Source: Lineus longissimus (lineage: Eukaryota; Nemertea; Pilidiophora; Heteronemertea; Lineidae). Taken from it: a stretch of DNA of 64,000 bases. The translations under genes were made by a program, and so were the position numbers. The notes beneath the pieces were generated by a model. That model had not been told where the DNA came from. It did not search any database and saw only the letters and a program-made list of their open reading frames with translations. Each line of letters opens with the position of its first letter. Position 1 is the first letter of the stretch. Of the stretch, positions 1 through 13,000 are shown one piece after another. The stretch lies in contig NC_088310.1 in NCBI RefSeq assembly GCF_910592395.1, positions 28,289,491-28,353,490 of the forward strand, given 5' to 3'.

Positions 1-2479
1 TGTACAAAACTGAAGTAAAATCATTTACTAGTCTTTATTCATATCACCCCTTCAATAAGTCGTTTGGTTTGGCTCTGAATGGATCCGTCAAGCTTTGACA
101 GGTTTATTACCTTATTGTCACATCGAGTTTGATTTGTGGAAAATGAACGCATCAAATCATGAAGACATCTGATGACGTTCAGCACTTTTTTAAAATGATT
201 GATTCTTTTTATCAAACACCAAACAGTTCTGTGACTTTTAGACTTTCTAATCTTCTGACTGTGGTTATTATCCCAATATCTTCCTTCAATAGCAAGATTT
301 GATCATTCAGCAAGTCAATTATCCAAGTCATGTTCCACATGGCGTAGTTGGAACTGTTCCACAAATGTTACTAACATTATCAAAGATAGTTTGACTTCTT
401 TCAGTTGAAATTGGGCTAGGAGGTCTATCAAGTACCAGGGGCCAGCGAAACACCATTGACACATGTCATAACAATATTTTCAGATGTGACGTTGTCAACA
501 GATGAGAGACAATGTCACATTCAGTGCAGGAGCTACCCCTTCAGGGCCCTCAGCACCCCAAGTAGGCTACTCGAGTTACGAAGTAGGGTACTTTGGCCTG
601 TCTATGAGCACAGCGAGATAGAATCTCTACCAGAGGCAGAGTTCAGACAGTCCAAGGTACATGAGCTACCTGAAGGATCATTCTCAAGTACATTAGACTC
701 TTCAAGTCAGCTTCCAGTACCTCAGTATGGTACTTATGCCTATCTTCAACAGAATATTGAGATAAGTCTCTTCCAAAAACAGAAGGGCAGGCATGTTTGA
801 CAACCCTTTTGTCTTCTTGGGTTGTGACTTTGCCTTATGTGTGGAGTACCCACTGCCCCTGTGTACTGTCCTGTCCAACACTTCCCAAGGATGTGACCAG
901 GACCAGAGATTGTTCCATTGTTCACAACATGAGGTACAGACAGAAGCAAGATGTAATGATTTTGTTTTTTATTGAAAATTGGTCTTTTGCATATTCTGTG
1001 ATGTCTCCTCTTCTTTCAACAACAAGGTTGATATGAATAGACATGCTAGACTATGGAACATCAGTGTTAACAATCATCTTTACAAATAATAACTTAAAAA
1101 ATTCACAGAGTAAGTAATGAGTCAGGAGCAAAAAATAGCAAATCTGTGCAGTCCATTTCCAAGGTCACCTTCGGCAAACAAGGCTTTGACAAATGACTTC
1201 ACATCAAGGTGAAGCGAAGACTTGTGCACCTCTTGTTATACCATAACTACACAAGCCTCCACTCCAACCAACACTAAAACCATAGACAGTGATGTCACAC
1301 GTGATAATATGAGGGTCCGTGAGGCAATCTCTCTTGCCATAAGGCCCACCAGTGTTGTACAGAGACTTTATATAAGCTAACTCAATATTATGTAAAGACC
1401 TCCAGTACAATGAAAGGCTATATGAGCCCTGACACTGCACACACACGTCTAATCCAACCTCAACAGATCTAACATGTCTAATGTACATCATGTGCATCAG
1501 AACATATCCTCTATTCAAGGTTTTAACCACTCAGGACAGCAGACTGACGGTCACCACTATTGCCACCATGTTTGTCCCTCTGCACAGTAGCTTTTCCACA
1601 AAGCGCTAAATAGTGCCAAGTCTACAACACCAGAGCGTGCAGGCAAGACTACCATGAACATCTCTCACAAGTTAGATTTGAAGTGCTTGAATATTGAGCT
1701 AGAAGAGGCAATACATGCTCCCAGCACGACCTTTGGTGAAATGGACACGACAGATTGCACAGGATATTTCACTGACCAACTTGCTCCTGTTGGAGCCACA
1801 TGTAAAAGACCATTTGACCATATTTATAACACATGAAGAAGAAGCATCATTTCGGTGCATGATGCTGAAATCTCTGTTCCCAAAGCGAATATAGACCGAA
1901 TCAAAATATTTATGAATCATACACACACACATACCACTAATACCAGTAGCACTCGAGGTTCAATCTGCTTGGTCATTGCTTATGGTGTCAAAGACAACAG
2001 CCATTGGCCAGGACCAAGTTAACCAAATTCTACCCAGCAGGGCCTTATAATGGGGTTCCAATCTCCAACTAATCAAACCACAAACACTTTAGGTTTTCCC
2101 ACAAATGAGAAACATCCAAAGGTGGTGGAGCCCATCACCCCAATGAAAACGACACAGGTAACAACACTACACAGGCCTCAGGGCTTCTTATTTTTGTTAA
2201 GGACAACAGCATTTATGAGTACCCCTGCCCTCCCTCAAGGCAGACGCCAAGACCACTTCTGAGGACTTAACCAATGTGACCTCGCTTTTACCTTTTAAGG
2301 TCAACAAGTGTAAAGCACTTTGTTTCACAGCAATCAATTTCAACGTTGTGAAAATATTATATCTTTAGGTTTCATCAACACTGAACACGCATTAACACAT
2401 CAGACAGTTACAGCAGCCCAGTATACGAGGACCTCTCTTCCAACAATTAGCTTTAGCAGGAAACAGGAACAATAGACTT
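1..2479. other. Downstream intergenic region, no gene recognised
   Basis: I see no recognisable protein family, RNA gene or mobile element here. Open frames exist, for example 456-800 on plus (114 codons) and 1204-1530 on minus (108 codons). Neither has a recognisable domain, flanking splice sites that chain into a gene, or a homologue I know. A short CA-rich stretch lies near 1919-1931. Plus-strand AATAAA-like words near 2606 and 2711 could mark the end of a plus-strand transcript but are unsupported. Confidence 0.5.
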
Positions 2480-3464
2480 TTTATTAAAACAAGAATTGAG
2501 ACCATCAAATGGGTTTACAAGACCAAGGTGCAAAATACTTTCACTTTCATGTTGAACGCATTTCAAATGACTCGCTATGCTCATGTCCTATTTGAACAAT
2601 TCACGAATAAAACAAAAGTGAGAAATCATATTGAAAGAAGGAAGGAATCTATTACAATTGGTGATGAGAGATCAACCCAACAAAGTTGATCCAACAATAC
2701 AATTCAGAGATTAAATAAAACTTCCGCGGACTCTCATCTTGAGTTTATATTTTAGTTATATCACGATTTATAAAAGTCGGTATCAATTCCTGGTTATATT
2801 TATGATAGTTTGTTCTCATTTGATAAAACTAAATGGTTTCATCGAGATGTGTTTCGACTTGGAAGGATTCCATTATATGTCAAACCATTAAGCATGTCAT
2901 ATTAATACCTTTAAAACCAATGATGACACAGTTTTAAACATTGGTTAGAATGAACAGTATGAAAACATAAATGATCATTTCCCCTGAAGTAAGATTTGTT
3001 AAAACAACTGTGAAGAGATAAGTGGTAAAGTCCGGCTATATGGCTGAACTTGAAGTGACCGGCGAATGGTAAGTATACCATGAGTGGTCTGGGTTGAACT
3101 CCTTAACAAGATCATTACGTTACACATATGAGCTGGCACCTTAAATCCATCAAGAATGCAGAGAATACGTACCATTGTCCAACTTTTAACCCTTAAAAAC
3201 ATCGCAACGGCATCAATGTGAATGGTGATCACCTAAAAATAACTCTTTTCAACCAAATAAGAATCTGACGGCACCGTTAAAATAAATTTTATACACGTCA
3301 CGTAACTGTAACAAAGGCCCCGATCTTTAAAAAGAAACTATCCAACACTTCTGAAATCGTGAATCACTGGATTACAATTCATCCCCTGATTTTCTGAGTT
3401 CGAAGACGACGCCACGCCATCCGATTAACCCCTTCCCCAAAGCTTTCCTATCTGGTGACCTTTG
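2480..3464 (-). other. BIRC6: Probable BIRC6 3' UTR with poly(A) signal
   Basis: AT-rich non-coding sequence directly downstream of the BIRC6 stop codon. The first clear minus-strand AATAAA (TTTATT on plus) lies at 2480-2485, about 1 kb after the stop, a plausible poly(A) signal. The exact cleavage site cannot be seen and a nearer non-canonical signal is possible. Confidence 0.45.
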
Positions 3465-4031
3465 TCAGGCATCGACCTCATCATAACCTGGGTTACTGTT
3501 GTCATTCAGCGACGCAGCCTCCAGCAACTGATCCAAGCTAACAGGCTGCGGCAACTCAACGTCATCGTCATATTTATCATCATATTTTGGAAAGAGTAAC
3601 GGCTCCACCAGAACGTCTGGTGTGGGTGGGCCTAAGTCCATATCAAAGTTCAAGCCTTGGCCACCAGCTGCCATTAGATATGCTGGATCCTCTGGTGGAG
3701 GTAACGAATCAAACCCTGCATTCCCTTCTCCTGAACTGGAGGGCAGGAAGTCAGTACCAACAGCAGACTCGCTAAGCACGTCATCACAGTCACCAACTTG
3801 CGGCAGATTATTGTCCAAAGATGCCGAATGATTTGAATTGTCGTCCATGGCTACTTCATTGGCGTTATCTTCCTTTGTATCACATGAGAACGCGCTACTA
3901 TCTGATTGGCCGTTAGGACTAGGTTTCGTACCACCGCCTTCCACCTCGTCGTCTGACATACAACGGTGGTTGTTGTCCATGAGAGCTGGCTTCATCTTGG
4001 CAAACTCTTCCTTCAGCTGGTTGTAATGACG
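3465..4031 (-). CDS. BIRC6: BIRC6 terminal exon: acidic C-terminal tail
   Basis: 567 bp including the stop, 188 residues. Starts [19 protein letters not shown], the end of the conserved helix, then becomes a Ser/Asp/Glu/Pro-rich tail ending NPGYDEVDA. The vertebrate protein has only about 60 residues after the same point, so the tail is about 130 residues longer here. The tail looks disordered and shows no recognisable domain. Confidence 0.9.
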   Translation of the reverse strand, partial: RHYNQLKEEFAKMKPALMDNNHRCMSDDEVEGGGTKPSPNGQSDSSAFSCDTKEDNANEVAMDDNSNHSASLDNNLPQVGDCDDVLSESAVGTDFLPSSSGEGNAGFDSLPPPEDPAYLMAAGGQGLNFDMDLGPPTPDVLVEPLLFPKYDDKYDDDVELPQPVSLDQLLEAASLNDNSNPGYDEVDA

Positions 4032-7000
4032 CTGAAACAGGCAAACATCACATCAGAATATGTTAACTAAAGTTGAAAGAGAGAGGTAACACAAGCTGTA
4101 AATATGCTCTACTCTGCATCCTGATGGTTTACACAGCAAATGTTCCTGAATCATTAGTTTCAACTGTAAAACCAGTCCATGCATGAATTGTCATTCTATA
4201 CGTTCTACTGATATAGTTGATCTGCACTAGTATTTCTTCCAAGTATGATGGTCTTAATTTTGAGGTCAGGTCATAGTCAATAGGTCTGTTATGCGACAAA
4301 TAGGTTATAGACACAGCTCAATTATCAATATCTCAAGTTGACAAGTTATGCTTTGAGCAAGTGGACTGAATAGACACGTTGTACTGTTAGTCTGCATGTC
4401 ACTGTTCTATAGACCAGTAAGGATGAGTAACTTCTACACCAGCATCTATTCAAACCTAGTGACGTTTTCCGATATTTATAACTAGCCATCCCACTCACCT
4501 TTAGGGCAAGACAGTTATGACTGATCGTTCTACCAAAGCGCTTATCACTGCTATGTTGTTCCAGATCACTGATCCACTCCTCGATCTGGCGTATTATCTC
4601 GTGTCTCTTTAGCCAGAAGTGTTTCTGTATCACCTGCAAAAACCACAAACACACATGATATATCTTAACTGAGCTCAAGGTCTCAACTAAGGAATCCTAA
4701 CTTCAGCTTTGTTAATATCATCATCCATCGCTGATTTCAATAACAATCAGCTGAACATTTGGCAAAGAGCAGACCATTAGTCTAGGAGGCACAGACTAGT
4801 TCTTAGATTTCAGTACCGGTTTGCCATGTCAGATAACTTCCTCTGAAACAAAGATTTAACACAAGTAAAAGATTTACTTACATCTCTAAAACATGGTGAA
4901 GGGTTTCTGAACTGTTCGAGCATGGCCCATTTCACTGAAGCTTGCCGGATGTTGGAATCATACTCCCGTGAACTCGCTGTCCCTGATGGTGTACCCCGTG
5001 ACCTCTCGTAACCTGGTTCGTTAAAATATGGCTCCGATACAAGAATTAGTGACTGGATTGAAACTAGCACCTGTAGAAAGCTGGATGTCTGTGAATTCCA
5101 TTTCTCCTCTGGTCGGCCATGCCATGTGTTCAGGATGCTCAGACAAACCTAAAGGACAACAGAAACGGAGATCAACTATTAGAAGAGTAGAGCAAAACCT
5201 GAAGGACAACAGAAACGGAGATCAACTATTAGAAGAGTAGAGCAAAACCTGAAGGACAACAGAAACGGAGATCAACTATTAGAAGAGTAGAGCAAAACCT
5301 GAAGGACAACAGAAACGGAGATCAACTATTAGAAGAGTAGAGCAAAACCTGAAGGACAACAGAAACGGAGATCAACTATTAGAAGAGTAGAGCAAAACCT
5401 GAAGGACAACAGAAACGGAGATCAACTATTAGAAGTGTAGAGCAAAACCTGAAGGACAACAGTAACGGAGATCAACTATTAGAAGTGTAGAGCAAAACCT
5501 GAAGGACAACAGTAACGGAGATCAACTATTAGAAGTGTAGAGCAAAACCTGAAGGACAACAGAAACGGAGATCAACTATTAGAAGAGTAGAGCAAAACCT
5601 GAAGGACAACAGTAACGGAGATCAACTATTAGAAGTGTAGAGCAAAACCTGAAGGACAACAGTAACGGATATCAACTATTAGAAGTGTAGAGCAAAACCT
5701 GAAGGACAACAGTAACGTAGATCAACTATTAGAAGTGTAGGGCCAACCCATCTTGATCAATATCGCCTTTATAAGTGTCTGATGAGCAACTCCAGTGAAA
5801 CCGTTCACACCACCCCTGGCATAACCCACATGGTGCGCCTCCCCGCCATTCCGCACAACTTTGCCGCCATGCTCCCTAGGAGCATGACGTCATGTCCGTC
5901 TCAAAGCCATGATGTCATAAAGGGGCCCAGCATCACGTCAACCACTGCGTCTTGACGTCAGTTCCAACACCTCACACGGTTTAAGAGATCAAGCGAAGAC
6001 TTTTGAGTCTTCACAACGGTCACACAAGCCAATTAAGCTGGTCGCATCTCATCGCATTGCCACGTCAAAAATATCTTTTAACTATTAGAAGAGTAGAGCA
6101 AAACCTGACTGATATTCACGATGCTTCTTGGGTCTTTATCATTCAAAGATTCATTCTTAGCAAGATTTTCAAACTATTCTCTTACCTTCCCATCATTATA
6201 TAAGTTTGGATTAAACCTAACAGTGTGGTTGCCTGTCGTCTCGAGATTGACCAGTGGTGGGGCATTAGGGTAGTCGGGAGGAAAGTAGACATCAAATTCA
6301 AAGCAACCATTCGCATACGGCGTCTCAGAAGGACCTGTTATCAGCACCTGCAAATGAGAGAATGAGAGAACTCAAAGGTGTTTTACTGTGTTGATCCAAC
6401 CTAATGACTTTCTCTGGTATCTCAACGGTGAAAGGAATAGACTAAAGCTTGTAAGATAATGACAAGTAGAGTAGCAAGGCTATGAGAAGACACAAGCCTG
6501 GAGTGAAACACTGACAGATTAGAAGTATAATGTCCATGAGTGGATCAGATGATTCCTGTAGACCAGTGAACTATCACTTGGCATCCACAGAAAACAGTAT
6601 CCACCACAGCACAGAAGAGAAATATTCAACTCACTTCACAAGTTTGAAGATATTTGCAAATAGAATACTAAATAACAGAGAACCGGGCCTATCTGTGAAG
6701 CCGACATACTCCTTGTATATACTCTGCTACCTGTTAGCAGGCCTGAGTACACAAACATTGAGTTGAGGTAAAGTTCATGAAGGTAACATGATGTAAACCG
6801 AGATCACAGCATAAACATACTTCACATTCCACAATATCTACAGGCTGTTACAACATAAAGGATGACCTAGTTTCTCACAATGCGACATGAGTCAGAAAGT
6901 CTGGCTTTGAAGTAAATAAGAACCCATGATTCTGGCAAGCCTGATATGATCTAGGACTGGTATGGACAAACTGATGAACATGTGTGGAGGTGAAAGAAGC

Positions 7001-10000
7001 ACTGTGCCTACCTTCATGACATCGAGCCTGTCTTCATCACAGCGTACAAACACACTACTACTGGCCGAGAGTGGCAGTGATGTTGAGAGAGTCACCGCTT
7101 CCTGAGCTAACCGCCTAGCACGAGCTGGGTTGTTGATATCACCGGCTGTCTTTATATTCGACTCGTAATGATGCGACATGGTGAACCTTATAATGCCCTC
7201 GTCCTCCTGGACGATCTCAAACGTGTCGAATTGTTCCTCTCGCATGATTTCCATGTACCTCTCTGCCAGGGTGAAGTCAGAGCTCTCCGCACCACGGTCA
7301 AAGCGCTTCTCAGATTCTGTGTCTCCCTCAGCATTATCTGCAAAGAACAAGGTACATGTTCTATTTCACCTACTCGATTCCAAGATGGCTTCTCAACATT
7401 TGGTCAAAGTCAAATCACACCAATGCTCATCACCATAATCTTTGGCCATATTCTTTGGAGTAAGAAAACAGTGAAGAGCAAGGGCCGAATTTATCATTAA
7501 TATCAAAAGTCACTAGGGTCAACTTAACAAAATGCTTGACTTTAACCTCTCATAAATCTAAACCAGACTTACCAATTTGCTTGACTCTGTCAGAGGCCTT
7601 GATGACGACGGCGGCAGTTCTCTGGATGTCAGGAATGAGCAGTGCCAAACCCTCACTCTCATCATCCTCCTCCTTTGTCTGGGTGGCCTTGCTCATGCTA
7701 CTCTTGTTGTTCGTTCTGTAAACAAGACAAGTTACATGTATTCAGGGGAGGGGGGGGCAAATATGCTCAAAGCCTCACAAGGTTTGTGGTTGCATTGCAG
7801 TAGCAGACATCCAAAGTTCTAATTCCCAGAATAGACTTGATTCTGTTGTTCACCATAGCATCTGTGTGACCTCTTTCATTCAAGAACTTGTCAGTTTGTG
7901 GAAAGGCCTATCAAGTGGATCTATCATGCATTGGACACTTCTTCTGTGCTTTGGCCAAGTTACTGTAAGTTGATAACTTGAGCAAACCAGCTGCTCCAAG
8001 ATGAAAACAGGCAACTCTACTGGACTTACTTGAGCCTGCTAGCATACGTGTCAACACATCCCTTCATCTTGGCCAGAAGAGAGGTAATCGAGGATGAGTC
8101 TCCATCTTCCTTGTCTAATGGTAACAGCAACGGTACCAGCACCGGACACACTCCGAGGGCGCGTAACAACTCAAGCAATGACTTGTAGAGAGGGACGTGG
8201 CGTGCCATATCTAGAACTGGAACAGAGAGAGCGATGGCTTGAGAACAGAGAACAGAAAAGAGATCAGAGAAAAGAGCTCTGTTAAGATTTCCAGACTTGG
8301 TGCAATTGAAATGCACATAAAATGCCAGTTCATGAACAAGAACCAAGATTTTGTAATGGACTGACCTGAGTCATTCCTGAGGTAGGAAGATATGGCTGGG
8401 ACGAGGCACGACTGTGTGAGGAGATCAGGGAGGATGGTTGGCAAACAATGGTTCTCATTATGATCAGCTCCTTCGTATTCCTGCTCATCGTCATCACCGC
8501 TGTAGTGATGGGGAGCAATGTGACCGCCGGGGTTGATGTAACTCGCCAGAACCTGCAACGAGATGACAAGATGAGATGTCATTTATACAACATAACTTGC
8601 TTGAAGTACTTCAATCTCATCCCAGTGATACTCTTGAAGGATTATTGACGTTGGAACTGTGGCAGACCAGACTCCTGGCAGGAACAGATGTCCTGAGATA
8701 CCAAGTTAAAGAGGACAGCTGAAGAGCAGTGTCTTCAGGCTGAACTTGAAAAGATGATTTGGAAACTGAAGAAACATTGTTCCCATTATAGATATGATCA
8801 AGCTTTCTTCAAATATTTGGTCAGCAAAAGCTTTGTTTTTGACAAATGGAGGATCGTGAATGTTATCGTCTGCTCATGTCCAGTGTTTCATTAAGCATTT
8901 AAAGTGAAGGTACAAACCTGGAGGAGACACGTGACGTGTTCTTCCTCACTCTTCTGTCTCAAGAGAGCCTGTTCAGCATCCCAGCTCGAGGTGAAGGAGC
9001 CAGTACCAAAGCCTGTTCCCTTTGCCCAGTAATGCTGTGTCTTCTCCTCAGCAGGCTTCTCAGGCGGTGGCGGGTTGGAGGTAGCTTGGGTGGCCACCAT
9101 GATCAGCTGGAATGATGGGATCAGAGGTCAGACACGGTGGAGAAGGTCACTCAAAGGTGTCATTTTGAAACTGATGACACTCAGCCAAAACGAAAAATGC
9201 TCTCTGGAGAGAGACAAAGACTGGCAACGTGAATTAATCCTGTATCATTAAGTGACATTTCTTGGTCAAGAGCAGAAGTCAAATCTCACCTCATGATGGA
9301 ATCCTGGTATGGGTACTCTCGGCGCATGATGACTGAGCACAGACAAGCAAGCAAGGATGAGATGCAGTGCTCCAATATCCAATGTCATCTTCCTAAGTAC
9401 GAGACCATCATCAGTCGTCAGTGGTGACTGGTCAAACAACGTCTTCAGGACGTAGAAAGGCAGAGTTGGTAGAGAGCTTGCTAAAGGAGAGGTTAAGATG
9501 TGACCTGAAAGAGATGGAGTTGCTATGAGTTTATAACATTACCAACCAGTGTTAGAGCACCGGAGTATCTTACAGACAATTTATAGCACATATCTCCAAG
9601 ACAGACAGTACCCTTTCAAAGTGATCTATAATCAACGTCAGATGAGGATATACATACCTCCATCGCCATCATCGGTGACCCCCAACACAAGCCTGAGGAG
9701 ACACTGGGCTTTCTTTCTCTCCTTCAGCAGCACCTCAGCATAGCCAGGCAGCCTGAGGAACAGGCCGAATGCCACCAGGGAATGCGGGGGGATTGTAGGC
9801 AGGCTGGGACTGGGCTGCTTGGATGACTGGTTGTTTGAACCCGAGGGCATTGGTTCAAATATATCCTGGAAGAGATGATCAGAATTGAGTCATGGAAAGA
9901 GTTTCACAACTTGTGTCCTAAGTGACAGACTTAAGTTTAAGGTGTTGTAGTGTAGTGAAACATAGTGCTTGGATGGAGATTAAGACAGAGGAGCTACTGA

Positions 10001-13000
10001 ACTCATTTCAGGCAGATTACTTATAACTATCCTTGCCCAGATGTTACATGAAAAACTATCCTTGCCCAGATGTTACATGAAATCAGTGTCTGCACCAGTT
10101 TCAGAGCACATAAAGGTTGCAAAATCTTTCATTTAAGAGGGGGTTGAAATGTGTCATTACAGAAAGCACTTGACTGAAGTTCCCAGGAGTGAGTGCAAGA
10201 CAGGTGACAGTGTGAATAGACCAAGCCCCAGGGACAAGAAGCAAAAGCATTGTGGAAGCAGCAGCACCCCAGCACAACCTAGCAAGCGTAATACATGAGA
10301 CAATTGAAATGAATGAGGGGTATAAACAACATGAGTTGTATTTACCTCATAAATGTCTTCACCATATTCAACAGTAACCCAATCATTGCCGATACCAGAG
10401 TTAGTGACAGTGTCTCTGCTACCATCTGGTGGACTGACCTGCCGTGTGATTTCTGGATAGAGGAGGGGCAGGTGTTCTGCTAGTAATGCTAGGCCACCTT
10501 GGCTAGCAAACACCTGAAGTGGCGAGGGTAAGCTCTGCGTCTCTAGCAGCACCTGCTCTGGGATGAGCTTAGTGTCGTTGTCACAAGGAGAGTACTCTGA
10601 AATAGACAGCAGAGGATATAAGTAACAACACATAAGTGCTATGAACATTTGTCTTTCGTGTTGGATTCCCAAGTTGCGCATGGACGCTATTGTTACAACT
10701 TGATGATGTGACATTCTGATGTAACGTATTGGCTATGACGAGCGACCTGTTTGTAGTAAACAGCCTGAATTCACACAGATTCTGGCTGATCAAGGTTAGC
10801 CAAGACCTAACTTTGGGGAAGATGATCTCTACTTACCCTTTTCTACTTTAACTTGACTGATATTCTTCAGCGTCGACACTCGCTTTGTGCCCAGCTTGAC
10901 TGTGAACTCCAAGGAAGGCTGCCCCTGAAGTAGGCCTCGCTGATGTAACATGACCAGGACTTGGGCCAAGGTCAGATCAGGGGGTAGTGGTTGTTCTGTA
11001 AGAGAAGAGAAGGGCAGTTTAGACTTGCTTTCTTCCAAGCTGGAGTGTCAATTGCTGGATTTTCCTAGCTGTCACTAGTTATATGTTCATGTGCTAACTT
11101 TTGTTCATACACTGGAATCACATGCGACTTACTAGGCATGAGAGTATGGTACATGGAGAGAACTGGCACCACCATAGTGCTGCTAAACGAGGGGTCATCC
11201 TTCACCGAGTGGCGCCCTCTCCTGGTTGGAGGCCGAGGCGGCAGACTCTTCATCTTATCACGCTTCTCTTTTGCCAGCGCCCCGGAGTTGACTGAAAGAT
11301 ATTTATCGACTATTAATTCTTTGTTTACATGAAAATCCATTTCGCTGCAAATTCATCGAAGTTATCGGTTAGCAACAGGCAAACCATCTCATTGACGGGG
11401 GTCATCACAGGTGCCTGTGATCAACCTGCAACAAGAGATATCTTTTTGTCACATATAGTTGCAGCTATAATCGCAGGTTGCAGTCACTCAAGTCACTCGT
11501 TTACACTGCCCTGAAGGTGAAACAGACTGGAGATGACTTACGTAAAACACCGGCCCCTCCTATGGTGAAATTGGGTGGCAGACTGGCTGTCATCTCTGGA
11601 GGTCCATCCTCCACCTCTGTCTCATGACCTGCAAGTAATAATAACAATAACATGTGACAATCAATCACTCTCAGTGACCTACACTGACTGTTTTGATGAG
11701 GTGGGTCATCCCATGATCCAACCATGAAAGCTGCCACCCTAGCACCATACGAATCTCATTTTCTGTGGTAGTTTTTCTTGAGGCAGCCCTGCCATAAAGT
11801 CAGTACCAACCCACCCGAGGTTCTACACCCACTCCATCTTAGATTGTGCTATTTGACCGGGTCATATATTACGTGGAGAACACCTAAACATGTCTGTACC
11901 TCCTGCCACCCATGAGATTTGGTTGACGACTTCAATGCCGAGTTGGCCCGTGTCCTTTTTCCCCTCCTCATGACTGGCTTCAGCCGGCTTATCAACAAGC
12001 TGCAGGGTGAGTGAGGGACTATCTGCAGAAGATAACAACACATAGTCAGTCTCTGTGTTTTGTCACCCTTCCTCAATATCACCTCTGGTCTTCAAGGTGC
12101 CAACCCTTGCCATACTCAGCTCAGTGCATTTAAGAAACGTTCCTTCTAATGGAACTTCTCCATTAAATATACCAGTCAATGATACATCATACCAAGAATT
12201 CATTAGGGTCCATGGCTACACTGACAGTCCCACTCAACATGATAGTAAGATGAAACTTCGTGTTGCCGACAGCAGGAGGAGGGGTCAGGGCAAATAGCTA
12301 AGACGTCACCAAATGAAATGAGGGAGACCCCGTTATCTCTAAGGGCACGGGTGCTCCATCAGCGTTAGCAGTAACGTTGGCTTCCTAACCCTAAATGGCT
12401 AATGGAAGAGAGCAGCTGTCATTTTCAAGGGTTACCTCATTGCATCATCACTCTGAGGTGCTTCAAGGGCTTCAAACATGACACCAACTCAAGGTATGCT
12501 AAATATATCAACACCCTCTCATACAACTACTGCACTGAAATCACATGCAAAACAGTAATTGCCCCACAACCAGACATGTTTAAGCTAACCTCATCCAGGC
12601 GACTTAGTTTCTAATTCACTGACCCATGCATACGATGACTGGTACAGTTAGAAACATGTAGATGTATGTTCATTTTAACTCATATAACATCTCCAAAACG
12701 ACCAAAACATGACACATGATGCACCCATATCTCAAGGTCACAACTTCAGCAGTGCTCATAGCCATCACAATCTGTAGAAGGGACACAATTCTTCAGTAGA
12801 GGGAAGAGTGCTGTAGATATCCCCAAAAACTATCACACAGTGCTGATGTTGATATTCATCCTACCCACTCAATAATCCACTGGAGATGAGAAAGAAGACA
12901 GAACTTACCAGACACCATCCTGAGTACCTCCCCACACGTTGTCTGCAAACCAACACTGACGATTTTACACCGGTGTCCAGCGCCAAATTTGGGGTGATAA

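Noticed and set aside
456-800. Plus-strand frame of 114 codons
   Set aside because: No domain, no signal peptide, no splice context.
1204-1530. Minus-strand frame of 108 codons with protein-like composition
   Set aside because: No recognisable family and no partner exons; expected by chance in this AT content. Kept only as a note in the intergenic entry.
5028-5240. Plus-strand frame crossing into the 50-bp array
   Set aside because: Antisense to the UBC exon and the repeat; no independent support.
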